Source: Paenibacillus sp. V4I3 (GTDB taxonomy: Bacteria; Bacillota; Bacilli; Paenibacillales; NBRC-103111). From it: a stretch of 64,000 bases of DNA. The first letter of the stretch is position 1. Each line of letters begins with the position of its first letter. Of this stretch, positions 18,382-26,309 are shown piece by piece. Location of the stretch: the NCBI RefSeq assembly GCF_030817215.1, contig NZ_JAUSZA010000001.1:3632501-3696500 (forward strand), given 5' to 3'. The notes below the pieces were generated by a model. The model saw only the letters and a program-made list of their open reading frames with translations. It had not been told where the DNA came from and did no database searches. The translations under genes were made by a program, and so were the position numbers.

Positions 18382-19851
18382 ATGAAAAAACGTTTGGTCA
18401 CCACACTAGGATTGACGCTAGCAGTTTCACTGGCTCTTAGCGCGTGCGGCAGCAAAGAAGCCGGCGGTGCGAAAGGGAATGAAACGACAAATAAACCGGT
18501 AGAGTTAATCTGGTACACAATCGGAACACCGCAGAAAGACGTGGACCGCGTCATGGCTGAAGTTAGCAAATATACCGCGGAAAAAATCGGCGTTACCGTG
18601 AAAATGAATATGGCGGACTGGGGCGACTACGCACAAAAAATGCAAGTCATGACAGCATCCGGTACACCAATGGACATTATGTTTACGTCTTCATGGGCTT
18701 TTGATTACGTGCAAAACGTGCGTAAAGGCGCATTTAAGCCGATTGACGAGCTTCTTCAAAAAAATGGACAAGGTATCGTGAAAGCATTAGATCCTGCATT
18801 TCTTAACGGCTCCAAAGTGGACGGGCACAATTACGGCGTACCTGCCAATAAAGAACTGCCAGCTCAAGACGTATGGCGTTTCAACAAAAACCTGGCTGAC
18901 AAATACAACCTTAGCCTAGATAATGTGAACACGCTTGAAAGCTTGGAGCCACTGCTCAAAACGATCAAAGAAAAAGAACCGAACGTTTACGGATTAGCCG
19001 TTGATAAAAATTACATGCCGTATGTGCCTTATGATTACATTATTGAGAAAATGCCGATGGCCGTGAAAGTAGAGAATTCGGATTTCAAAGTGGTTAACAT
19101 TTTTGACACGCCAGAAATGAAGCAAGCACTTAAAACCATGAACAAATACTACAAAGCGGGATATGTTCCTACGGAAGCATCGACGCTTTCCTCGCTTAAC
19201 GATGTACAAGTAACTGGGAAATGGTTCGCGGATAAAGCGACGAATCAACCTTTTGCGGACAACCTTTGGTCAGCTAGTTATGGCTATCCGGTTGTTTCCA
19301 AGGCAGCAAGTCCTGCTTTGATCTACAACTGGTCCGTTATGGGCTCCATGCAGGCGATCTCAGCTAATTCCAAATATCCGGAAAAAGCTATGGAATTCCT
19401 AAACTTGCTGAATACCGATCCTGTGCTGCGTAATATGGTCGATTCCGGTATTGAAGGCGTTCACTACAAAAAAGTCGATAACGACAAAATGGAAAACTTA
19501 CCAGAATCCAAAAACTACGACATGCCGACTTTCTCCCTCGGAAACGTTCTGCTGACGTATAAAGATGTCAAAGATCCTGCGAACAAATGGGAAGAGTTCA
19601 AGAAATTTAACGATACAGGTGTACCTGCACCTCTACTTGGTTTCAACTTCGATCCATCGAAAGTGATCAATGAAATCGCAGCAGTTCAAAACGTAAAAGA
19701 AGAATTCTGGGCAACGCTCATGACTGGTACGGTAGATCCAGATAAATACATTCCGCTAGCCAACGAAAAATTCAAAAAGGCTGGTTTGGATAAAATCATG
19801 GCTGAAGCGCAAAGTCAGATTGATGCTTGGAAAGCAGCGAACAAAAAATAA
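18382..19851 (+). CDS. Extracellular sugar-binding lipoprotein with DUF3502 C-terminus
   Basis: A 489-aa lipoprotein; signal peptide MKKRLVTTLGLTLAVSLALS followed by lipid-anchor Cys22. The C-terminal ~140 residues (from about GFNFDPSKVINEIAAVQN) are the DUF3502 extension typical of the LipO/YtcQ-type binding proteins of Paenibacillaceae that bind oligosaccharides. The start follows GGGAGG. It opens the transport part of the mannoside locus; the ligand is likely a manno-oligosaccharide or N-glycan fragment (inference from the enzymes downstream). Confidence 0.9.
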   Translation: MKKRLVTTLGLTLAVSLALSACGSKEAGGAKGNETTNKPVELIWYTIGTPQKDVDRVMAEVSKYTAEKIGVTVKMNMADWGDYAQKMQVMTASGTPMDIMFTSSWAFDYVQNVRKGAFKPIDELLQKNGQGIVKALDPAFLNGSKVDGHNYGVPANKELPAQDVWRFNKNLADKYNLSLDNVNTLESLEPLLKTIKEKEPNVYGLAVDKNYMPYVPYDYIIEKMPMAVKVENSDFKVVNIFDTPEMKQALKTMNKYYKAGYVPTEASTLSSLNDVQVTGKWFADKATNQPFADNLWSASYGYPVVSKAASPALIYNWSVMGSMQAISANSKYPEKAMEFLNLLNTDPVLRNMVDSGIEGVHYKKVDNDKMENLPESKNYDMPTFSLGNVLLTYKDVKDPANKWEEFKKFNDTGVPAPLLGFNFDPSKVINEIAAVQNVKEEFWATLMTGTVDPDKYIPLANEKFKKAGLDKIMAEAQSQIDAWKAANKK

Positions 19852-19867
19852 TTCAGCATAGTTGATT

Positions 19868-19899
19868 AGGCGAATGTTCAACATTCGCCTGATCTTTTT
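19868..19899 (+). terminator. Strong hairpin with T run between binding protein and permease
   Basis: AGGCGAATGT-TCA-ACATTCGCCT is a perfect 10-bp stem (19868-19877/19881-19890) followed by TTTTT at 19895-19899. It lies inside the operon, directly after the binding-protein gene. It probably lets only part of transcription continue to the permeases and enzymes. Confidence 0.85.
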
Positions 19900-19926
19900 A
19901 CTACAATGATCTTGAGGGGTGATTTT

Positions 19927-20865
19927 ATGAAAGGAATAGGAGCATTTTTTAAAGATGTTAAACAAAGTAGAGTTCTGCTGCTGATGGCATTGCCGGCGAC
20001 GCTTTGGTTCCTGTTCTTCTCTTATTTGCCGATGGCCGGTATGGTAATTGCTTTTAAGCAGTACCGCTATAGCCGCGATGGTTTTTGGGCAAGTATTATG
20101 GAAAGCAAATGGGTAGGGCTGCAAAATTTCAAATTTTTATTCAGCACCAATGATGCCTATATCATTACGCGGAACACACTGCTCTACAATATTGTGTTTA
20201 TTATTGCAGGGCTTGTGCTATCCGTTGGGTTAGCCATTGTGTTATCGGAAATCGTGAATAAAAAACTGGCGAAGTTGTATCAAACAGGGATGTTCCTGCC
20301 TTACTTCCTATCGTGGGTAATCGTCGGATACTTCGTGTTCAGTTTTCTTAGTGTAGATAAAGGCATGCTGAATCACATTCTCTCCGGGTTCGGAATTGAT
20401 CCGATCCGTTGGTATAACGACAAGACGTATTGGCCTCTTATTATCATTTTTGTTTACCTGTGGAAATCGGTCGGTTACAGCAGTGTTGTGTATTTGGCCG
20501 CGATCATGGGGATCGATAAATCGCTGTATGAAGCCGCGATGATTGACGGAGCAAGCAAATGGCAGCAAATCAAACACATTACCTTCCCTATGCTGAAGCC
20601 GCTCATGACGATTCTGACATTGCTGGCAATCGGACGCATTTTCTATGCAGACTTCGGATTGTTCCTGCAAGTGCCAAGAGATTCAGGAACGCTGTATTCA
20701 GTGACGAATGTTATTGATACGTATGTATATCGTGGTCTCAAATCTACGGGAGAAATCGGTATGAGTACCGCAGCCGGTCTATACCAATCGGTTATCGGCT
20801 TCATTCTGGTTATGACTTCGAACTATATCGTTAGAAAATTCGATAAGGACAATGCGTTGTTCTAA
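19927..20865 (+). CDS. Sugar ABC transporter permease 1 (LplB type), mannoside locus
   Basis: A 312-aa permease with helices starting at LLLMALPATLWFLFFSYLPM and an EAA loop SLYEAAMIDGASKWQQIKHI. ATG 19927 follows GAGGGGTGA; the in-frame ATG at 19906 precedes that ribosome site and is unlikely. This permease type (LplB) always accompanies DUF3502-type binding proteins, which fits its neighbours. Confidence 0.9.
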   Translation: MKGIGAFFKDVKQSRVLLLMALPATLWFLFFSYLPMAGMVIAFKQYRYSRDGFWASIMESKWVGLQNFKFLFSTNDAYIITRNTLLYNIVFIIAGLVLSVGLAIVLSEIVNKKLAKLYQTGMFLPYFLSWVIVGYFVFSFLSVDKGMLNHILSGFGIDPIRWYNDKTYWPLIIIFVYLWKSVGYSSVVYLAAIMGIDKSLYEAAMIDGASKWQQIKHITFPMLKPLMTILTLLAIGRIFYADFGLFLQVPRDSGTLYSVTNVIDTYVYRGLKSTGEIGMSTAAGLYQSVIGFILVMTSNYIVRKFDKDNALF

Positions 20866-20894
20866 ACTATTTTCATGGAAAGGAGGACATCTAA

Positions 20895-21812
20895 ATGATT
20901 GCTAAACCAATTAAAAGCCGTGACTTTCATAAATTGCCGCCTGCTTTGAATATACTTTTTAATCTTGTCGCGGGACTCTTTGCGCTCGCTTGTATCTTCC
21001 CTTTTCTGTTTGTAACGATCATTTCATTTACGGATGAGAAGACGTTAAGTGCGAATGGATACCGCATTATTCCGGAAAAATGGAGCCTCGATGCCTATCG
21101 TTATCTCTTCAAAGCGGGTGATCAGCTGCTGCTTTCCTATGGAGTTACCATTCTTGTAACTGTGGTAGGGACGCTTGTAAGCTTACTTATAACAGCTACG
21201 TTTGCCTATGCGATTTCACGTAAAAGCTTTAAATTCTGCAATTTCTTCGGTTTTTTTGCTTTCTTCACGATGCTGTTTAACGGTGGACTCGTACCGACAT
21301 ATATCGTTGTTACACAATTGATGGGACTTAAAGATTCGGTCTGGGCTTTGATTTTACCGCTGGCCGGAAATGCATTTTATATTATGATTATGCGTACTTT
21401 CTTCATCACATCTGTTCCTGACGCCATTATTGAATCTGGGAAAATCGACGGGGCCGGCGAATTTGGGATTTTCGTCAAACTGGTGCTGCCGCTCTCGCTT
21501 CCGGGACTGGCCACTATAGGTTTGTTCAGTACTCTGGGATACTGGAACGATTGGTTTAATGCGCTGCTCTATATCAACACACCGAATTTGGTGCCTTTGC
21601 AATCGATGCTGATGCGGATCGAGAACAGCATGCAGTTCCTGCTCCAGAATACAAGCAACCCTTCTGTTGGCGTAAGCTTACTGCAATCGCTGCCGCAGGA
21701 TACATCCCGTATGGCGATGGTTGTTCTGGCAACCGGGCCGATTATTTTTGCATATCCGTTCTTCCAACGGTACTTTATCCAAGGCTTGACGATTGGTGCC
21801 GTGAAAGAGTAA
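20895..21812 (+). CDS. Sugar ABC transporter permease 2 (YtcP/LplC type), mannoside locus
   Basis: A 305-aa permease; EAA loop IIESGKIDGAGEFGIFVKLV, family ending FFQRYFIQGLTIGAVKE. The start follows AAAGGAGGACATC. It partners the LplB-type permease 29 bp upstream. No ATPase gene is present in the locus. Confidence 0.9.
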   Translation: MIAKPIKSRDFHKLPPALNILFNLVAGLFALACIFPFLFVTIISFTDEKTLSANGYRIIPEKWSLDAYRYLFKAGDQLLLSYGVTILVTVVGTLVSLLITATFAYAISRKSFKFCNFFGFFAFFTMLFNGGLVPTYIVVTQLMGLKDSVWALILPLAGNAFYIMIMRTFFITSVPDAIIESGKIDGAGEFGIFVKLVLPLSLPGLATIGLFSTLGYWNDWFNALLYINTPNLVPLQSMLMRIENSMQFLLQNTSNPSVGVSLLQSLPQDTSRMAMVVLATGPIIFAYPFFQRYFIQGLTIGAVKE

Positions 21813-21858
21813 CGTAAAAGTGCATTCTTCGAAACTAGAAAAATTTGGAGGACTTACC

Positions 21859-23178
21859 GTGGAACAATTCAGACTGCCGAAAATTCCGATGCCGAAACTG
21901 GAGCTGCCAAAGGCTATCCAAGAAGTATTGCTGGAAGCCGAAGAGAAGCTGGCGCATCGTCCGAAGCTGCTGCAGCTATTTAAAAATTGTTTTCCTAATA
22001 CATTAGAGACGACGACCAAATTGATGGAGGATGGCACGACCTTCGTCATCACCGGAGATATCCCTGCGTCGTGGCTGCGCGATTCTGTGGAACAAGTCAT
22101 GCACTATGTGCCATTTGCCAAACAGGATTCCGATCTGCAGCGCATCATTAGCGGCTTAATCAAGCGTCATATCCAATATATTCATATCGATCCGTATGCC
22201 AATGCGTTTAACGAATCAGCGAACGATTGGCACTGGAACAAGGCGGATCAAACGGAAATGTCGCCATGGGTATGGGAACGTAAATTTGAACTGGATTCGT
22301 TATGCTTCTCGATGCGGCTTGCTTATGCGTATTGGAAGGAAACGGAGTTAACGGATATTTTCGATGCGGGATTTAAAGCTGCGATGTTTAAAATCTACGA
22401 ATTGTTTAAGACGGAGCAATATCACTTTGAAAAGTCGCCTTATCGTTTCATGCGCAATAACGGAATTCCGACGGATTCACTGCGCAATAACGGGATGGGG
22501 ATGCCGGTGAATTACACGGGCATGGTATGGTCAGGCTTTCGTTCAAGTGACGATGCCTGCGACTTTCATTATAATATTCCAGCGAATATGTTCGCGGTTG
22601 TGGCCCTTCGCCATATGCAAGAATTTGCAGAATGGGTGTTCAGGGATATGGACTTCCTCCATGACCTGAAAGCCCTTGAAGCGGATATTGACCATGGAAT
22701 CCAGCTGTATGGTATCTATCGTCATCCCGCGTTTGGGCCGATTTATGCCTATGAGACAGACGGCTTCGGCAACTACTGCTTAATGGATGATGCGGGCACG
22801 CCAGGGCTGATGTCAATTCCGTATCTGGGTTATGTATCGGCGGATGATCCGATCTATCAGAACACAAGACGATTCGCGTTAAGCAAAGAGAATCCGTTTT
22901 ATTTCGAAGGCAAAGTTGCCAGAGGCATCGGCAGTCCGCATACGCCGGACGATTACATTTGGCATATGGCCTTGTCCATGCAAGGCTTGACGGCTTCCAC
23001 AGATGAAGAGAAGCTGGCGATGATCGCGATGCTTGAAGCAACGGATGCAGACACCGGGTTTATGCACGAGGGCTTTCATGTCGATGATCCAACGATTTTT
23101 ACGCGGAAATGGTTCGCCTGGTCGAACAGCTTATTCTCCCAGTTGGTGTATAAAGCGATGAAGGATGGTTTACTATGA
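21859..23178 (+). CDS. GH125 exo-alpha-1,6-mannosidase
   Basis: A 439-aa cytoplasmic (alpha/alpha)6 enzyme of family GH125 (metal-independent alpha-mannosidase). Diagnostic segments are FVITGDIPASWLRDSVEQV near residue 60, NAFNESANDWHW, and PWVWERKFELDSLCFS. Characterised GH125 enzymes remove non-reducing alpha-1,6-linked mannose with inversion. GTG 21859 follows TTGGAGG; an in-frame GTG at 21820 precedes the ribosome site. The gene ends in ATGA, overlapping the next start. With the GH38 gene nearby it would trim high-mannose glycans after import. Confidence 0.92.
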   Translation: MEQFRLPKIPMPKLELPKAIQEVLLEAEEKLAHRPKLLQLFKNCFPNTLETTTKLMEDGTTFVITGDIPASWLRDSVEQVMHYVPFAKQDSDLQRIISGLIKRHIQYIHIDPYANAFNESANDWHWNKADQTEMSPWVWERKFELDSLCFSMRLAYAYWKETELTDIFDAGFKAAMFKIYELFKTEQYHFEKSPYRFMRNNGIPTDSLRNNGMGMPVNYTGMVWSGFRSSDDACDFHYNIPANMFAVVALRHMQEFAEWVFRDMDFLHDLKALEADIDHGIQLYGIYRHPAFGPIYAYETDGFGNYCLMDDAGTPGLMSIPYLGYVSADDPIYQNTRRFALSKENPFYFEGKVARGIGSPHTPDDYIWHMALSMQGLTASTDEEKLAMIAMLEATDADTGFMHEGFHVDDPTIFTRKWFAWSNSLFSQLVYKAMKDGLL

Positions 23179-26100
23179 GTCGACCGGTCATTATTTTCTA
23201 TGATGCCACATTTCCGATCAGTAATTCTAGTGAAGTGAATACCGATCTACTCACGGCGCTAGGTGCTGTTGTTGTAGGCGCCGATGCACTTGGAGAAGCT
23301 CTCAGGTCGGCGGTTGGTGGATGCTTTGTTAATCTGCATGCCCCGTATTTCCCTAAGTCCGCATGGCCGGAGATCCTTGCATTCTTGCAACGCGGCGGCG
23401 GGCTGCTTAGTATTGGCGGCGCAGCCTTCAAGCGTCCGGTGCGCCGGGAAGTGGATGGCTGGCATATAGAGTCGGAGCAGACCGCCTATCATCAGCAGTT
23501 GTACATTCATGAAATACTTCGTGTTGAAGCCGTTCCAATGCGCTCCTATACAGCGTTAGAAACCTTGCCGCTGCTTCAAGGGCAGGAATCGATGTTCGCG
23601 CTTGCAGATACGTGGAATCTGGTTCCACATACGACACGCAACAGCGATCTGCCCGATCAAATGGGCGCTGCGGGTACCATGAGCACACAGATTTATCCGC
23701 TTTTGAAAAGCATCAGTAAAGAAGGCCGTGAAATAGCTGCGCCTGTTGTTCTTTGGGAAAACTCGCGCGGCGCGTTTATCGGTTCGCGTTGGATGTTTGT
23801 CAACGTACCGCTTAGTCCTTCGTTTTGGAGCGAAGGCGGTGCCCAAGCCTTGATGGGGTGGGCCGCATTTTGCGCCAATGGTGTTACGGAGCTGTGGATC
23901 AAGCCGAATTATGCCAGCTTCGAGCCGGGAGAGCATGCCATGCTGGCGCTCCAAACTCAGCTTATCGGAGGGATCGAAGCTGGAGCTGTCTCTAAGCAAT
24001 GGACACTTGATCTTCGTGTAGCGCATGAGAGTGGCGAACAGAACGTGTGGACCCATCGTTTGACAGCCGAAGTGAATAAAGAATTCAACGTGGTGCGCAT
24101 TCCGGTACCACTTGATATACAACGTGGTTTATATCATGTGACATGCATGGCAACGTCTGAGGATGGAGAGCTTCGCGTGCTTCGCCAAGGCTTCTGGGGG
24201 CACGACCCTTTGCTGCTCGCGGAGGGACAACCGATTACCTGTGATCGCGATTATTTCATCAAGGACGGACGTCCACTGCCGATCGTCGGCATGACGTATA
24301 TGACCTCTGATGTCGCTCGCAAATTCTTGTTCCTGCCCAATAGCGATGTCTGGGATCGAGATATGGCCCAAATGGCCAAAGCGGGCATTAATTGGATCCG
24401 AACAGGGATTTGGACGGCTTACCGCAATATCATGCAGGTGGATGGACATGCTTCCGAAGAAGTTCTGCGAGCTATTGATGCTTTCTTCTTAACGGCTAAG
24501 AAGCACAATCTCCAGGTAACGTTCACCTTCTTCTCCTTTACGCCAGAAACTTGGGAAGGGGTTAACCCTTATCTCGATCCGCAAAGCGTAGAGGCGCAGA
24601 AGCGGTTTATCCGCTCCATTGTTTCGCGTCACCGTGCAACGACGCATGTGGATTGGGATTTGATTAACGAGCCTTCTATGTTTGATCCTGCTCTAATTTT
24701 TTCCGAGGGACCGCGTTCCACCCGGGATATCTACGAACGGCAGGCTTTTGTAGAGTGGCTTAAGCTGCGTCATGGCCGTATCGAATTGCTTCAGGAACGG
24801 TGGAATATGTCGCCTGAACAGCTTCCGACTTTTGAAGCGGCAGCTATTCCCGAGGCTGGAGAAATCAATTTCGATGTGCAGGATATGCATAAGGGCAAGA
24901 AAGGAACGCGTTGGCTGGATTACTGCTTGTTCTCAATGGAGATGCATAACCGCTGGGCCAAAGAGCTCTACAATACGATTAAAGAGATTAGTCCGAATCA
25001 TCTCGTGGTGGTTGGTCAAGATGAAGCGCTTGGCGTGCAGCGGCCTTCTCCTTTGTTTTATGAGGAGGCGGTGGACTATACAACCGTGCACTCTTGGTGG
25101 CTGAACGATAACCTCGTTTGGGACGGCATTTTTGCCAAAACAGCGAATAAGCCGAATGTCATTCAAGAAACAGGCATCATGTATGTGGAGACACCGGATG
25201 GACGCGCTAAACGTTCCGAGAACGAACTGCGCTGCCTGTTGGAGCGCAAATATGCTTATGCATTTGCCACCGGAGGCGCCGGTGCTATTCATTGGATTTG
25301 GAATACTAATTTTTATATGGATAATGCGAACGAGTCGCATATCGGTGCGCTTCGGGCTGACGGCACAGAGAAGCCGGAGGCTGATGTGTCTTACGATTTC
25401 GGGCGGTTTATGGATGAAATCAGAGATTTGTTCCAGGATCGGGCGTTGGAGGATATCGTCGCGATTTTCCCTTATTCGAACGATTTTTCCAACCGGAAAT
25501 TGGCGTTTGATGCGACGACTAGAATGACGCGCGTTCTGTCGTATCAAATGAAGATGCCGTTCCGTTCGGCATCGGAATATCATTTGGCTGCGCTGGAGGA
25601 ACAACCGGCGAAGCTGATCCTTCTGCCGAGCGCGCATAATGTTGATGACCAAGCTTGGACGAAGCTTGTAGATATCATACAGCGTACGGGTGCGACGCTG
25701 CTTGCGACAGGTCCGATCAGCATTGATGCGTATTGGAAACAAACGCCGCGTCTAATCGATGAGCTAGGTGCTGCCGAGCTTCACAATGTACGCCGCGAAG
25801 AAATGCTTCAACTGCAAGGTGCAGCGCTCCCGGTATCCTTTGACAAGCGTCGTATAGCTGAAGTCGTAAAAGAAGTGCGGACTGGACATTCAGGCGCGGG
25901 AACAGAGTCTGCTAGCGCAAGCGATGCGGTTGTCGATATTCCGCTGGGCAAAGGCAGACTCATTTGGAGTCCGCTGCCCGTTGAATTAAACGAACGACTG
26001 GACACGGTCGCCCGCCTGTATCGTTATGCCATCGATGCCGCGGGCTGTGAAAGCGGATTGCATTGGCTGCAAGGCGGCGACATTGCAGGTGTCTACGGGA

Positions 26101-26306
26101 GGAAGTTAAGCTTTAAGAAAGGCTTCCTGTATGTATTCGTATCTGAATTTGCATGGAACGTGGATGTCGAAGTGAAGGATACGGATAGCGAGGTAACTTA
26201 TGCATTTACGCTAGAGAAAGAGCGTTCCGTTCTCTTTGCTGCAGATGCGCACGGCAATCTCATCTCTGTATATCGTCCGGAGGAAGTCCATATTGAAAGG
26301 AGTTAA
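23175..26306 (+). CDS. Large clan GH-A glycosidase with N-terminal GATase-like domain; beta-mannosidase candidate
   Basis: A 1043-aa protein without signal peptide. Residues ~1-230 look like a Rossmann/ThuA-type amidotransferase-like domain (VIIFYDATFPISNSS; LQRGGGLLSIGGAAF); ~235-350 a beta-sandwich; ~360-730 a TIM barrel with likely acid/base Glu499 (WDLINEPS) and nucleophile Glu665 (VIQETG); the remainder another GATase-like region (FPYSN…LLPSAHNV) and a small beta domain. This order recalls GH42/GH2-type clan A enzymes but I do not recognise the family. Between two alpha-mannosidases the missing activity is cleavage of Man-beta-1,4-GlcNAc, so beta-mannosidase is my best guess (inference). 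Its start overlaps the GH125 stop (ATGA). Confidence 0.6.
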   Translation: MSRPVIIFYDATFPISNSSEVNTDLLTALGAVVVGADALGEALRSAVGGCFVNLHAPYFPKSAWPEILAFLQRGGGLLSIGGAAFKRPVRREVDGWHIESEQTAYHQQLYIHEILRVEAVPMRSYTALETLPLLQGQESMFALADTWNLVPHTTRNSDLPDQMGAAGTMSTQIYPLLKSISKEGREIAAPVVLWENSRGAFIGSRWMFVNVPLSPSFWSEGGAQALMGWAAFCANGVTELWIKPNYASFEPGEHAMLALQTQLIGGIEAGAVSKQWTLDLRVAHESGEQNVWTHRLTAEVNKEFNVVRIPVPLDIQRGLYHVTCMATSEDGELRVLRQGFWGHDPLLLAEGQPITCDRDYFIKDGRPLPIVGMTYMTSDVARKFLFLPNSDVWDRDMAQMAKAGINWIRTGIWTAYRNIMQVDGHASEEVLRAIDAFFLTAKKHNLQVTFTFFSFTPETWEGVNPYLDPQSVEAQKRFIRSIVSRHRATTHVDWDLINEPSMFDPALIFSEGPRSTRDIYERQAFVEWLKLRHGRIELLQERWNMSPEQLPTFEAAAIPEAGEINFDVQDMHKGKKGTRWLDYCLFSMEMHNRWAKELYNTIKEISPNHLVVVGQDEALGVQRPSPLFYEEAVDYTTVHSWWLNDNLVWDGIFAKTANKPNVIQETGIMYVETPDGRAKRSENELRCLLERKYAYAFATGGAGAIHWIWNTNFYMDNANESHIGALRADGTEKPEADVSYDFGRFMDEIRDLFQDRALEDIVAIFPYSNDFSNRKLAFDATTRMTRVLSYQMKMPFRSASEYHLAALEEQPAKLILLPSAHNVDDQAWTKLVDIIQRTGATLLATGPISIDAYWKQTPRLIDELGAAELHNVRREEMLQLQGAALPVSFDKRRIAEVVKEVRTGHSGAGTESASASDAVVDIPLGKGRLIWSPLPVELNERLDTVARLYRYAIDAAGCESGLHWLQGGDIAGVYGRKLSFKKGFLYVFVSEFAWNVDVEVKDTDSEVTYAFTLEKERSVLFAADAHGNLISVYRPEEVHIERS

Positions 26307-26309
26307 ACG

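Noticed and set aside
24933..25742. 269-codon minus-strand frame
   Set aside because: Antisense shadow of the large glycosidase gene; high-bias coding strands often leave such open frames.
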